Part shown: in pieces, positions 50,622 to 59,790 of the stretch
Numbering within the stretch: position 1 is the first letter of the stretch
How the letters are laid out: every line of letters begins with the position of its first letter
Source of the DNA: an uncultured Eubacteriales bacterium
Lineage (GTDB): Bacteria > Bacillota > Clostridia > Oscillospirales > Acutalibacteraceae
DNA: 64,000 nucleotides
Direction: 5' to 3'
Assembly: GCA_934477125.1 (NCBI GenBank)
Contig: CAKSOL010000011.1
Coordinates: forward strand, 1-64,000
Notes under the pieces: generated by a model
Seen by the model: only the letters and a program-made list of their open reading frames with translations
Told to the model about the DNA's origin: nothing
Database searches by the model: none
Translations under genes and position numbers: made by a program

Positions 50622-51233
50622 TTACTTGCCGAGACTTACTCCGGTTATTCCGAGAATATACTTTCTCAAAAGAGCAAGGTCGTCGGCTGTATATTCGCCG
50701 TCGCCGTTGCAGTCCGCGCCGGGCTGCTTTTCAACCCCGCCGACCTTTCCTACGACCTTTTTAAGGCGCACCAAATCGATTATATCGATAGAGTCGTCGT
50801 TATTTGCGTCGCCCGTTAAAAATACGTTTGAGGTTATCTCGGAAAGCGTGGTGCCGTTATGAACGACCGCCCTTGCGTCCTCGAAAACAAAGTCGTTTTT
50901 TGACGCAGGCTGCTTTGACTCGAATTTCAGAACCGTCCAATCCGCGCTTTTCCCGTCCTTTTCTACAAAGGCGAGATTAACGCCGTCGGACGTTCTTTTA
51001 ATATTTGCGCCGTCTGCGGTTAAAAGAGTATACTTTTCAGTATCATATTTCAGCTTTGCCTGATAACCGTCGCAGGAATTTGCCGTTGAAACGGCAACCG
51101 AAACAGAATAGCCGTTCTGCGCAATACCGTTTGAAACGGCGCAGCTTGCGCTTTCTCCCGCAGCCTGGGCGGCAACGGCCGCAGCGGCGGATATACTCAG
51201 CGCAGCTGCAAATAAACGAATAAGCTTTTTCAT
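50622..51233 (-). CDS. Small secreted cohesin-like/dockerin protein
   Basis: The start at 51233 (MKKLIRLFAAALSISAAAAV) follows CGGAGGTTG; a longer open frame upstream is rejected. The 203-residue protein has a signal peptide (residues 1-24), a cohesin-like beta-sandwich (residues about 27-130, containing CDGYQAKLKYDTEKYTLLTADG) and a dockerin I with two repeats (GDANNDDSIDIIDLVRLKK and DCNGDGEYTADDLALLRKYI). It has no catalytic domain. The module pair repeats the C-terminal 175 residues of the neighbouring beta-helix protein, so it looks like a stand-alone linker or adaptor. It may bridge dockerin-bearing proteins or be a minimal scaffold piece. Confidence 0.85.
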   Translation of the reverse strand: MKKLIRLFAAALSISAAAAVAAQAAGESASCAVSNGIAQNGYSVSVAVSTANSCDGYQAKLKYDTEKYTLLTADGANIKRTSDGVNLAFVEKDGKSADWTVLKFESKQPASKNDFVFEDARAVVHNGTTLSEITSNVFLTGDANNDDSIDIIDLVRLKKVVGKVGGVEKQPGADCNGDGEYTADDLALLRKYILGITGVSLGK

Positions 51234-51252
51234 TAAAATCAACCTCCGTTTA

Positions 51253-53022
51253 TCAGTTTGCATATGCAAAACCGTTTATATCGTCGTTTAATATAATCTG
51301 TATAATTGCAGAAACATCATCGCCGTTTACAATACCGTTATCATCGGCATCGGCATAGATTATATTTCCGGCCGCTCCGATATCCTCTCCGGCAGCTGCT
51401 CTTGCCGCTAAAACCGCGTCAAGAATATCGCGTTCAAAGCTCTCGTCTACATCGCCGTAGGCATAATCGCGCAGGTTTGCCTCGATATTCGCCGCAACAT
51501 TTGCTTTAATTGAGCCGACAACAGAATAAACATATTCACCGTCCGACGAACAGAATGCTGTTATTTCATCGGAGTTTGTATTGTCGGTCAAAACGGTGCT
51601 ATTAACCTTGAGCGCATATTTTCCGCTTGAAACGGAGTATGCGAAGCCTATCTTATAGCTTGCAGCCGCCGGAATCTCGCCGAGAAGCTCTAATCCGCCG
51701 TAGTCTGAAACAACGCTTACGGCAATATTTGAGCTGTTCTCAACAGACTTAAGCACAAATCCCAAACAGTTATCGCCTGCCGCCTGTATTTCATTTATGC
51801 TCTCATCCTTTGTAAATAAAACGGTTGCGGAGCTGTTTTGCTCGGAGCCGTCAATAGACAAGCCGCTGAGAACAATACTTGAATTGCGGATTGAGAACGA
51901 ATCGTTATAGCGGACGCGTGCGCCGTCGGTAAGATAAGCAGCGGTTAAATTGCCGTTTGCCGGATTGACCGAGCGGACGGCGCCGCCGAGCGCCTCCCAG
52001 TTTGAAGCTACGATTTTGGCGCTTGCGCTGAACCGGTCTGCCGCAGCGACAGCCAGATAGCAGGAGGAAACCGCGCCGGACTCGCAAAATTCCGTAAATT
52101 TATTGCTGTTCTTCTCGTCAATCGGAATACGGGTTTCGTTTATGAAGAATCTGTAGCCCGACGAATCCTTGGCGGCATAGAAGGTATAGGAATCAGCCGC
52201 AGCAACGGTAATGCCGGTTTGGACAAAAATACCGTTTTCCCAGCCGACCGCAACATTATATCCGTCGGAAACGGGCAGCAGGAACACCGTTAAATTATCT
52301 GCGCTGTTTGCGTCAAATCCGGTATGGCGGGACGTATTAAAGTTAAATCTCACCCAATCGCCGGACATATCAATGTTTCCAAGCCTTATTCCCTCGTTAA
52401 GCAAATCAAATTTGTTCAGAGATACGGCATTATTGCCCGAATTGCTGTAAACGCTTTCGGTGTAATCTGCCGCCGTTTCCGGATAGGCTGCAAGGGCGCT
52501 GCTTTGCAGCGAAACCCAACCGAAATCAAACGCCTGCCTATTACCCAAAGCCGCAGGAATGTATTCAAGGGTGTTTGCATAAGAGCAAACCGAAATATAT
52601 GCCTCGGTATATTTGCTGCAAAATGCTGTTATAGCATCGTTTGAATATTTAATTCCGTTTACAAAAAGATGGTATTCGTCTCCTATTTTGCCGAGAGTAA
52701 AGGTATAGCTGTCAGAAACGGGGACAACCTCCCCGATTTGAGCGCCAGAGCCTATATGCGGGCGAAGTCCGGTAATATTTCCGTCGGCATCCTTCAGAAT
52801 ATAAAAATCAAAGGTCAAAACTCCGTTATCGGCATCAGACACACGGGTGTTTTTGATATGACCCTCGGCGCCGAAGCCCAAGGTCAAAATCGCGTCAACC
52901 TCTGCAAGCTTCTCGCCCGACAGGCTGCCGAGCCTGAGGGTTGTTTCGGTTATGTTTTTCTTTTCATAGGTTGCAAGAGCGGTGCTGTCCTTAACGGAAT
53001 ATTTATATCCGCCGGAAAGCAA
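51253..53022 (-). CDS. C-terminal part of an interrupted LamG-like/dockerin protein
   Basis: This 589-residue frame continues, in the same reading frame, the 340-residue protein encoded upstream; only one TAA (53251-53253) separates them. It holds repeats 3, 4 and 5 of a LamG-like beta-sandwich series, each ending in a similar motif (ITAFCSKYTEAYISVCS, FTEFCESGAVSSCYLAVAA and ITAFCSSDGEYVYSVVGS). It ends with a dockerin I whose second repeat is ADADDNGIVNGDDVSAIIQI. The start given here is only the first alternative initiator after the TAA, and its translation is doubtful without readthrough. Together the two halves form one secreted, dockerin-bearing carbohydrate-binding protein. Confidence 0.6.
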   Translation of the reverse strand: MLSGGYKYSVKDSTALATYEKKNITETTLRLGSLSGEKLAEVDAILTLGFGAEGHIKNTRVSDADNGVLTFDFYILKDADGNITGLRPHIGSGAQIGEVVPVSDSYTFTLGKIGDEYHLFVNGIKYSNDAITAFCSKYTEAYISVCSYANTLEYIPAALGNRQAFDFGWVSLQSSALAAYPETAADYTESVYSNSGNNAVSLNKFDLLNEGIRLGNIDMSGDWVRFNFNTSRHTGFDANSADNLTVFLLPVSDGYNVAVGWENGIFVQTGITVAAADSYTFYAAKDSSGYRFFINETRIPIDEKNSNKFTEFCESGAVSSCYLAVAAADRFSASAKIVASNWEALGGAVRSVNPANGNLTAAYLTDGARVRYNDSFSIRNSSIVLSGLSIDGSEQNSSATVLFTKDESINEIQAAGDNCLGFVLKSVENSSNIAVSVVSDYGGLELLGEIPAAASYKIGFAYSVSSGKYALKVNSTVLTDNTNSDEITAFCSSDGEYVYSVVGSIKANVAANIEANLRDYAYGDVDESFERDILDAVLAARAAAGEDIGAAGNIIYADADDNGIVNGDDVSAIIQIILNDDINGFAYAN

Positions 53023-53250
53023 ATCGGCAGTTTTAGTAATTCCGGTTCCCGACCAATTATCGGTTATCCATTCCGGTTTTTCAAAATTGGCTATCTTAGC
53101 ATTTGCCCAAAGGCCTTCCCAAGCTCCTATCGAAAGATAGCTGTTATGCGAAAATCCGCCGTTTATAAAGTTGGTTATTGAACCATCAAAAATATAATAT
53201 CCGTTAATAACCAGCGCCTTGCTTTCCTCATCGAACCAAACTTGATAGCT

Positions 53251-54273
53251 TTACGAGTGAGGGATTTTTGCCATCTCTTTAGTATATGTTTTGTCTTTAC
53301 AAAGCTGGACTTCCATATAGTCGCTGTGCCAAACGAAATAGAATGCCAGCAGACCGTCGGTTGAATCCGTTCCGAATACTTCTCCGCCGCTTCTTCTTTC
53401 CTGCGCAAACCACATATACGCTCCGGCGGTGTCACGCGGAGTATCCTTATAGAACCCCATAACTGAATCGTTAAGATAAAACGCTTTTTTAGTAAAGTCA
53501 TATTTAGCGCTTGTTCCTACCGATACGCCGTTTCGGCAATATATCTTTTGAAAACCGTCTCTTGAGGGGAAATCTGCTACCTGCGGATCGTCCAGACCGC
53601 CGTTTATCGTTGAAACAAATTCATCCTCTTCGGCTATTTTAACGTTTGCCTTTGTTCTGTATGAAGCTCCGAGAATTATATAGCTCTTATCAAACGATGC
53701 GGATTTGCAAAACTCCTCAACCCAAGAGCCGAAGCAATATGTATTATTAACCCGGAAACCGTACAGCTTGGAGCCATCGGTACCTACAGTTATAACAAAC
53801 GATATTCTGTATTCGTCAGCCGCCGGGACATTTACGCCGGATATCAGTCCGCTGCCGGTCCACAAATTGAACGATACGGTTGTATTGCCTTTTTGAACCA
53901 AAAAGCACAGCGCGCCCTCTGACGCGTTTGTTGGGAAAAGGTTACTGTTCAATCTGTCGGGTCTGAAAATCAAAGAAGACCACTGCCCCGCAAGATCGTC
54001 AGCAATATTAAGTCCGTTAAGCACAAGAGTATTTACATTGAGGTCATATGCTTCAGCCGTTCCCACAATATTATCTCCAGTTGCATTAACATAGCCGTCA
54101 AAACCCGCAGCGGTTGGTGCTGACCAAGCGTCATTATTGGGTTTCTCGGTTAGCGGGCTCCATTTGCCGTTTGCTTCAAGCTCGCTGCCGACAGCCGAGA
54201 CAGGCGCCGCCGCAAGCAGACTGAAAATCATTGCCAATGCCAGTAGAATTGCCAGGGATTTTTTGGTTTTCAT
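53251..54273 (-). CDS. N-terminal part of an interrupted LamG-like/dockerin protein
   Basis: This 340-residue frame begins with a signal peptide (MKTKKSLAILLALAMIFSLL, cleaved near residue 28). Two LamG-like repeats follow: the first (residues about 50-220) contains WVEEFCKSASFDKSYIILGA, and the second breaks off at KIPHS where the stop codon lies. A strong promoter with TTGACA and TAGACT is found 64 bases upstream, so this gene begins a new transcription unit within the cluster. As it stands the product lacks the dockerin and would be secreted unanchored. Confidence 0.75.
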   Translation of the reverse strand: MKTKKSLAILLALAMIFSLLAAAPVSAVGSELEANGKWSPLTEKPNNDAWSAPTAAGFDGYVNATGDNIVGTAEAYDLNVNTLVLNGLNIADDLAGQWSSLIFRPDRLNSNLFPTNASEGALCFLVQKGNTTVSFNLWTGSGLISGVNVPAADEYRISFVITVGTDGSKLYGFRVNNTYCFGSWVEEFCKSASFDKSYIILGASYRTKANVKIAEEDEFVSTINGGLDDPQVADFPSRDGFQKIYCRNGVSVGTSAKYDFTKKAFYLNDSVMGFYKDTPRDTAGAYMWFAQERRSGGEVFGTDSTDGLLAFYFVWHSDYMEVQLCKDKTYTKEMAKIPHS

Positions 54274-54336
54274 TCAAATCATCCTTTCGTATTTCATAGA
54301 AATGCACAATTTGTTTGCACATTTCCGCCGTTTAAT

Positions 54337-54365
54337 AGTCTAACACGCATTAAAATTGCTGTCAA
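54337..54365 (-). promoter_or_regulatory. Sigma-A-type promoter of the dockerin gene set
   Basis: On the minus strand a perfect TTGACA (54360-54365) and TAGACT (54337-54342) are 17 bases apart, 63 bases before the LamG-like start codon. Confidence 0.75.
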
Positions 54366-54417
54366 CAAATCACGGGCATTATAGCCAAAGCCATAAAATC
54401 ACAGCCAAAACGCAGTT

Positions 54418-57366
54418 TTAAACCGCCCGAAAAGCATATTTTTCAGCCAAATTCAGCGTTACCTGATTTTCGGAAATATCCTCGGTATACAACCGCAGCA
54501 AATCATAATCGGGATGATAATACTTATTTTCGCCGTTAATCCACTTCCCCAGAAGGTCACCGGTCAGCTCAAATTTTTCGGGAGAAATATCCTCATATTT
54601 ATCCCCGGTGTAATGGTGAGGTCCGAGCAGATTCCGGTTTCCGACGGTTATTTCCGCCTCAATGAGATTCTCTCCCCGCATAATCAATCCGGATGCGTCC
54701 AGCTTTCTTCCGAAAATCAGCTTTTCCGTATCTTTACCGTTTATTCTGAGAAACGCCATCTGAAAATTGCCCGGAATATTTAAAGAAACATCGGTATTTT
54801 CAAAAACAAATTTCTTAGAAAAGCGCAGCTTTCCGGCAAAAAAAGGAAAGCCGTCGGTTATCGGTTCGGTAACCGTTTCGGGTATTTTCCCGATGTAAAA
54901 GCCGTCCGAGCGCAGAAAGCTCCTATTACAGGACTTTGAAAAGCCCTTTTCGGAATAAACTCCGAATTTACCGCAAATAACAACCGGCTCAATTTCGTTT
55001 TCAAATATCAGGCTGTTTTTCAGGCTCTCGGTAACACCCTTGCCGAAAAGCGCATAATGAACGCTTTCATTCCATTTCCAATCAAGCTCCACAAGGCAGC
55101 AGTTAGTGCCTTTTTTAACCAGTTTCCCGATATCTGCCCGATAAAAATGCTTATTCCAGCCCTTTTCTTCTTCAAAAACGAGTTTTTTACCGTTTAACGA
55201 TGTATTTCCGACTGAACATTCCTCTGCTCTTAAAAATACCGTGTCCGGAACAGCTTCAACATCAAAGTCATACCTTAAAAACAGCTTTCCCTCATAGCGT
55301 TCCTCGGTTACGGAATTGAAAATTTCATAAACGAAGCGCGGTTCGGAAAAATTTATGCCGTCCTTCGATACGCACGGCTTATCCATAACCAGATAGTTTT
55401 CCTTAAAATCAACGGCGGCGCCGCTGAAATACAAATCAACAGTCTGCGGTTCCTGCGCCGTAATAATTTTTTTCTCGGACGGAACGAGCAGGGCAAACTC
55501 ATTCTTATCAAGCGATATTTTAAGAGGAACATTTTTAATTTTGAGGGAAACAGGGTCAATCCGGTCAAACGAATGATATTTGCCGCCGAAATCAAAGGTC
55601 TGTTCATATTGCTCGGTCGCAGAGCCGTTCTGAACGAAAAGGAATGAAAAATCCTTAAAGAACCGCATTGTTGAGAATAATTCCGTATTTTGGTTTTTAA
55701 CCGAATAAGGTTGACCCGACGTGATTTCATCAAGGCTGCAATTCGATTTCAGATATGAATAGTCATAGCTTTCCGCCTCAAGATATTCTGGCTTGGAGCC
55801 TGCCAAAAGCATTTTTCCGCCGCTTTCCGCAAATTTACGGATAATTTCTTCGGTTGTTTTATCCATAGTCTGAATGGGCGGAATAATCAGATATTCGTAT
55901 TTCCTCTTTCCGCAGCCTATTCTTCCGTTTTCGGAAAAACCAAGCTGCGACAGCAGAGTTTCATCAAGAAAATGATACGCTATATTCCTTTTTTCGAGGG
56001 TTTGACAAAGCTCTCTGAGGGAATTTTCAAGCGGTTCTATTCCGAAACCGTCATTTTCTCTTTCCCGATCATAATCAAAATAAGCGCTCCTGAGCGGGTG
56101 CAGAACGGCAACGTTTACCCTTTCCTCGCTCTCGCCGAGAAGATACCCCAAATTGGTGAAGGCAGTATTAAACTCCGATAAGCCATCCTCAACCCAAGGG
56201 TTAAACGGCGAATAATGAGCCGGAAAATCGCGCTTTCGGCTCCCGTTTTCCGCATAAGGAATTAAGTGGTGACAGAGCAGGTTTACGCCGTTTACGAACT
56301 GAAAGCCCAAAATTCTTCCCAGCTCCTCCGGAGAAATATCCCATCCGCAGCAGCCGAAGGACTCGGTAAGAATTCTTTTTTTCCCGGTCTGAGCCGCCGC
56401 GCTGTATACCTGCCGGGAGGGCAGCGAATTTTCGGATCCCCTCCCCAGGCAGTCAATTCCCGGAATATGCTCGTATTCATAAAACGGCATAACTCCCGCA
56501 CAGCCGGTCATCTGATAACCGATAGTGTCCTCCTGAACAAAATGACCGGTTAATTGCACTCCCGCATTTTCGCACCACAAATATATTTTTTTTGCGAAGT
56601 TTTCAAGCATCAGCTGCTGCATTGCTTTCCAATAGCGGTATCTGAATCTGCGGTAACCGTTTTTCTTTAGGAAAAGCAGTCCGAGACCGTTAAAAACGTC
56701 CTCCCCGTAATGCTCCTTAAAATAGCCCTCAAGCATATGTGTATACGGAATGTGCCAACGCTGATACTGCGGTTCATCTGTGAAAAAGCCGCATATCCCG
56801 CCGCCTAAATTTCCGCAGAAATGCTCCTTGTATTTTTGATGCGTTTCGTTCAAAAATCGGTCAACGACATCGGGGTTTAATATATCGGTTGTTGAGACGG
56901 CAGTCTTGATTTTAAGATTGAGGTACTTGCGCCCCGCGGAAGCTTCGCCGGCGCTTACGCGCACAAGCTCATCAGTATCTATTATGTAGCTGACTGATGC
57001 GTTTGGGTCAAGCTCGCCTACCGAATGAAGAATATAGCAATCGCGGTTTTTCTCATCAGCCAACAGCTTACCGCCTGCAAAGCCGCTCGGCCATCCGTTT
57101 TCATCATACGCCCAAGCCTGCATATTGCGTTTTTTTGCCTCATCGCAGCAAAGCTTAATGCAGTCGAACCATTTTTCGGATAAATATTCGGTTTGCAAGC
57201 CGCTGCGGGCGTGCATAAAAAATCCGCCGAAGCCTTTATCGCACATCCATTCTATCTGACGTTTCAGCTCGTCTGCTTCAAGATTGCCGTTCCAAGACCA
57301 AAACGGAAGCGGTCTGTAATTTTCTCTTTCCGAAAGCCTCAGGGCTTTCAGTAATTTTTCTGTCAT
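54418..57366 (-). CDS. GH106-like glycoside hydrolase (alpha-L-rhamnosidase type)
   Basis: This 982-residue protein has the N-terminal barrel signatures of GH106-like enzymes: PLPFWSWNGNLEADELKRQI, GFGGFFMHARSGLQTEYLSE and AWAYDENGWPSGFAGGKL (residues about 19-110). Conserved FTDEPQYQRWHIPYTHM and GRILGFQFVNGVNLLCHHLI follow. The C-terminus has beta-sandwich segments (for example LSLNIPGNFQMAFLRINGKD). GH106 members cleave alpha-L-rhamnosides, though many relatives are not tested. No signal peptide is visible, so it probably acts on imported oligosaccharides. It follows the RpiB-like gene by 29 bases and shares its transcript. Confidence 0.82.
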   Translation of the reverse strand: MTEKLLKALRLSERENYRPLPFWSWNGNLEADELKRQIEWMCDKGFGGFFMHARSGLQTEYLSEKWFDCIKLCCDEAKKRNMQAWAYDENGWPSGFAGGKLLADEKNRDCYILHSVGELDPNASVSYIIDTDELVRVSAGEASAGRKYLNLKIKTAVSTTDILNPDVVDRFLNETHQKYKEHFCGNLGGGICGFFTDEPQYQRWHIPYTHMLEGYFKEHYGEDVFNGLGLLFLKKNGYRRFRYRYWKAMQQLMLENFAKKIYLWCENAGVQLTGHFVQEDTIGYQMTGCAGVMPFYEYEHIPGIDCLGRGSENSLPSRQVYSAAAQTGKKRILTESFGCCGWDISPEELGRILGFQFVNGVNLLCHHLIPYAENGSRKRDFPAHYSPFNPWVEDGLSEFNTAFTNLGYLLGESEERVNVAVLHPLRSAYFDYDRERENDGFGIEPLENSLRELCQTLEKRNIAYHFLDETLLSQLGFSENGRIGCGKRKYEYLIIPPIQTMDKTTEEIIRKFAESGGKMLLAGSKPEYLEAESYDYSYLKSNCSLDEITSGQPYSVKNQNTELFSTMRFFKDFSFLFVQNGSATEQYEQTFDFGGKYHSFDRIDPVSLKIKNVPLKISLDKNEFALLVPSEKKIITAQEPQTVDLYFSGAAVDFKENYLVMDKPCVSKDGINFSEPRFVYEIFNSVTEERYEGKLFLRYDFDVEAVPDTVFLRAEECSVGNTSLNGKKLVFEEEKGWNKHFYRADIGKLVKKGTNCCLVELDWKWNESVHYALFGKGVTESLKNSLIFENEIEPVVICGKFGVYSEKGFSKSCNRSFLRSDGFYIGKIPETVTEPITDGFPFFAGKLRFSKKFVFENTDVSLNIPGNFQMAFLRINGKDTEKLIFGRKLDASGLIMRGENLIEAEITVGNRNLLGPHHYTGDKYEDISPEKFELTGDLLGKWINGENKYYHPDYDLLRLYTEDISENQVTLNLAEKYAFRAV

Positions 57367-57395
57367 ATATTCCCCTCAAGACCGACGCCCGAATT

Positions 57396-57968
57396 TCAGT
57401 CGGGCTTAGTTTCAAGCTTTAAATCAAAATCGCCGAGCTTTTTAACCTTAAAGCCGTTTGCCTTATATTCCTCATAATCAAACGCCTCAAGCTCGTCTAT
57501 TGCAAGCTTATGAAATTCATAGAAGTTATGCCACCATTCGTATCCGGAGCCAAGCTCGGCGCCCAGATATGCGTCCGCAATATCGCAGCCCATCTGCGGA
57601 GCTACATAAAACGCGCCCATAGCGAGAACGTTGACTCCGTTTCCGGTTATCGCGCGAAGCGCTGCCGGAACGCTTTCAACAACGCCGGCATGAACATGGG
57701 GACATTTACTCGCAGCAATATGTATACCCATTCCGGTTCCGCAGAAAATAAGCGCACGTTCAAATTCGCCCTCGGAAATCATTGAGCCTACACGCAAGCC
57801 GACGCGGTGAAACATAAGGTCGGTATCGTCGGGGCTGCTGTCGGTTCTCACTCCGACATCGGTTATTTTCCAGCCCTTTGCCCGCAAATGCGCACAAACA
57901 GCCTCCTTTAGCGGAAATCCGGCAAAATCCGCGCCTACCAATAAATATTTATTTTTAATGCTTTTCAT
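57396..57968 (-). CDS. RpiB/LacA/LacB-family sugar-phosphate isomerase
   Basis: This 190-residue protein is an RpiB-type isomerase with the conserved IFCGTGMGIHIAASKCPHVH (nucleophilic Cys near residue 75) and an N-terminal LLVGADFAGFPLKEAV. It is longer than classical RpiB (about 150) by a C-terminal tail. Ribose-5-phosphate and galactose-6-phosphate isomerases share this fold. In this cluster it probably isomerises the phosphorylated sugar from the imported oligosaccharide, but which one is not known. It is 15 bases from the binding-protein gene. Confidence 0.82.
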   Translation of the reverse strand: MKSIKNKYLLVGADFAGFPLKEAVCAHLRAKGWKITDVGVRTDSSPDDTDLMFHRVGLRVGSMISEGEFERALIFCGTGMGIHIAASKCPHVHAGVVESVPAALRAITGNGVNVLAMGAFYVAPQMGCDIADAYLGAELGSGYEWWHNFYEFHKLAIDELEAFDYEEYKANGFKVKKLGDFDLKLETKPD

Positions 57969-57983
57969 TTTGATAACCTCCGA

Positions 57984-59738
57984 CTAATGGGTTTTAAGCC
58001 AATTCTGCATTCTTGTATCGGCAGCCTGCTTATCTTCCTCAACGGTCTTTGCTCCAAGACGGGTAATATCGTTTACATATGCGCTCCAATCGCTGTCGAT
58101 ATTCTTAACGTTATAAACAAATTGGTAACGCCATTCAAAAGCCTTCTGTGTAAGCGAGCTTGAAACCTCTTTGTTTTCACGCGCTCTTTCTTCAGCGGTA
58201 AGAGGAGCGTTATAGGTCATTCTCGGCTTCAGCGAGCCGTAATAATTCTTGAAAAGCTCCTTTTCAACAGCAACTGCCTGAGCCTCCTCCTTGGTCTTAT
58301 ACTTAACCTCGTTGGTAAAGAAATTCAGAACCTCATTGCTCATATAGCGCGGCACGGTATGACCGGGAACAAGCGCGGAATAATTAACGCCGTTATTTGT
58401 AAGCACCGGCTTGCCGGCGTCATTATAGTACCAATAAAGGCTCTTGCTGGGAGGTCCGTACTGGGCTGTTACGCCGCCCTCTGTCGTATAGAAATAGTCT
58501 ATCATTCTTACGGCAATCTCAGGATATTTACACTTTTTCGGAATCATACAGAAAAGCGACCACATCTGCTCGACATCCATATAAGAAGCAACGTTTGTTC
58601 CGTTTCCTGTTCCGTCTATCAGGGGCATCATAGTGTAATCGTTGAGGAAGGTTTCGGCGCTCATAACGGAGGAATAGTTATTTGCGTTGACTATACCTAC
58701 GGTCTTAACCGAGGCATTGAGCATAGACATTGCCTTTGTTGAGTTGATATTTCTTATTTCGTAGTTATAAAGCAGTCCCTCGGAATAGTAATCGGAAAGT
58801 GTTTTTAAGGCTGTTTTATACTCATTCATAAGATTGACGTTTAAAATCTGATTGTCCGCCGTTCTTGTAAAGTAATTATAGGTTGACACGCCGAATATTC
58901 CGTACCAGCTCGTCGGAATTTCATTGACGAACATCATCGGGATTTCATCCTTTTTGCCGTTGCCGTTAGGATCGTTATTCTTAAAGGCGCGCAGAACAGC
59001 CGTCAGGTCATTAAGCGTTTTCGGCATTGAAAGACCGAGCTTTTTGAGCCATGTTTTATTGATATAAAATTTATCGCGGTATAAGGTTTCCTGGTCCTCG
59101 CGGACAAGAGGAATTGTATACATTTTTCCGTCGTCGGAGGTGCAGAGATATCTCGCGTCCTTATACTTATCAAGCATTTTATAGATATTCGGAGCATATG
59201 CCTTGTAATCGTCAAACGAATAAAGTGCATTATCCTTAACATATGAATTCAGCTTTGAAACATCGCCGTAAAGCGCCATTCCCCAGAACATATCCGGTAA
59301 ATTACCGCTTGCAAACGCCAGCGTAACCTTTTCCGAGACCTGAGCGGAGGATACCAGCTCATATTCCAAATCAATGTTAAATTTCTGGCTTATATATTTA
59401 GTAAAGGCACGCTTGCTCAAATCCGCTCCGTTGACATGGTCAACAAGCATTATCTTAAATTTAACCTTATCCTTGGCGATAGGATATCCTGTCTCATAAC
59501 AGTTATTGACGACCTTTGCGCCCTTGCTTGACTTATCAATCAGGAGGCCTAAATTCTTATCCGTATCCATATCGGCGTTATCCGGAACGGATGCAGACTT
59601 ACCGCTTTCAACAACATCGTAGCCCAGCACCTCGTCCGACCCGGATGAGGAAGTATCTTTCTTCCCGCACGCGGAGGCGGAAAGTCCCATACAGACCGCC
59701 AGCGCAAGAGCAAACCACTTTTTACAAATGTTTTTCAT
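57984..59738 (-). CDS. Extracellular solute-binding lipoprotein of an ABC sugar transporter
   Basis: This 584-residue protein has a signal peptide ending in a lipobox (LSASACGKK, Cys near residue 24) and is anchored to the membrane by lipidation. A mature domain with KFKIMLVDHVNGADLSKR and GNGKKDEIPMMFVNEIP is typical of the LplA/YtcQ type of oligosaccharide-binding proteins, which are longer than ordinary maltose-binding proteins. It should capture the oligosaccharide for the two permeases encoded upstream. The ribosome binding site is AAAGGGTGATG. Confidence 0.9.
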   Translation of the reverse strand: MKNICKKWFALALAVCMGLSASACGKKDTSSSGSDEVLGYDVVESGKSASVPDNADMDTDKNLGLLIDKSSKGAKVVNNCYETGYPIAKDKVKFKIMLVDHVNGADLSKRAFTKYISQKFNIDLEYELVSSAQVSEKVTLAFASGNLPDMFWGMALYGDVSKLNSYVKDNALYSFDDYKAYAPNIYKMLDKYKDARYLCTSDDGKMYTIPLVREDQETLYRDKFYINKTWLKKLGLSMPKTLNDLTAVLRAFKNNDPNGNGKKDEIPMMFVNEIPTSWYGIFGVSTYNYFTRTADNQILNVNLMNEYKTALKTLSDYYSEGLLYNYEIRNINSTKAMSMLNASVKTVGIVNANNYSSVMSAETFLNDYTMMPLIDGTGNGTNVASYMDVEQMWSLFCMIPKKCKYPEIAVRMIDYFYTTEGGVTAQYGPPSKSLYWYYNDAGKPVLTNNGVNYSALVPGHTVPRYMSNEVLNFFTNEVKYKTKEEAQAVAVEKELFKNYYGSLKPRMTYNAPLTAEERARENKEVSSSLTQKAFEWRYQFVYNVKNIDSDWSAYVNDITRLGAKTVEEDKQAADTRMQNWLKTH

Positions 59739-59790
59739 AACATCACCCTTTATTATTTTTTATGAAATCTGAATTTCTTCAGTATTTTCC

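Larger units (their letters stand above)
51253..54273 (-). pseudogene. LamG-like/dockerin gene split by one in-frame TAA
   Basis: The reading frame from 54273 to 51253 would encode 1006 residues if the TAA at 53251-53253 were sense. The codons immediately before the stop read KIPHS and those after it SYQVWFDEES, and the frame then stays open for about 660 codons with full domain content. This is the picture of a recent nonsense change, a sequencing error, or a programmed readthrough, and not of an old decayed gene. Confidence 0.7.
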
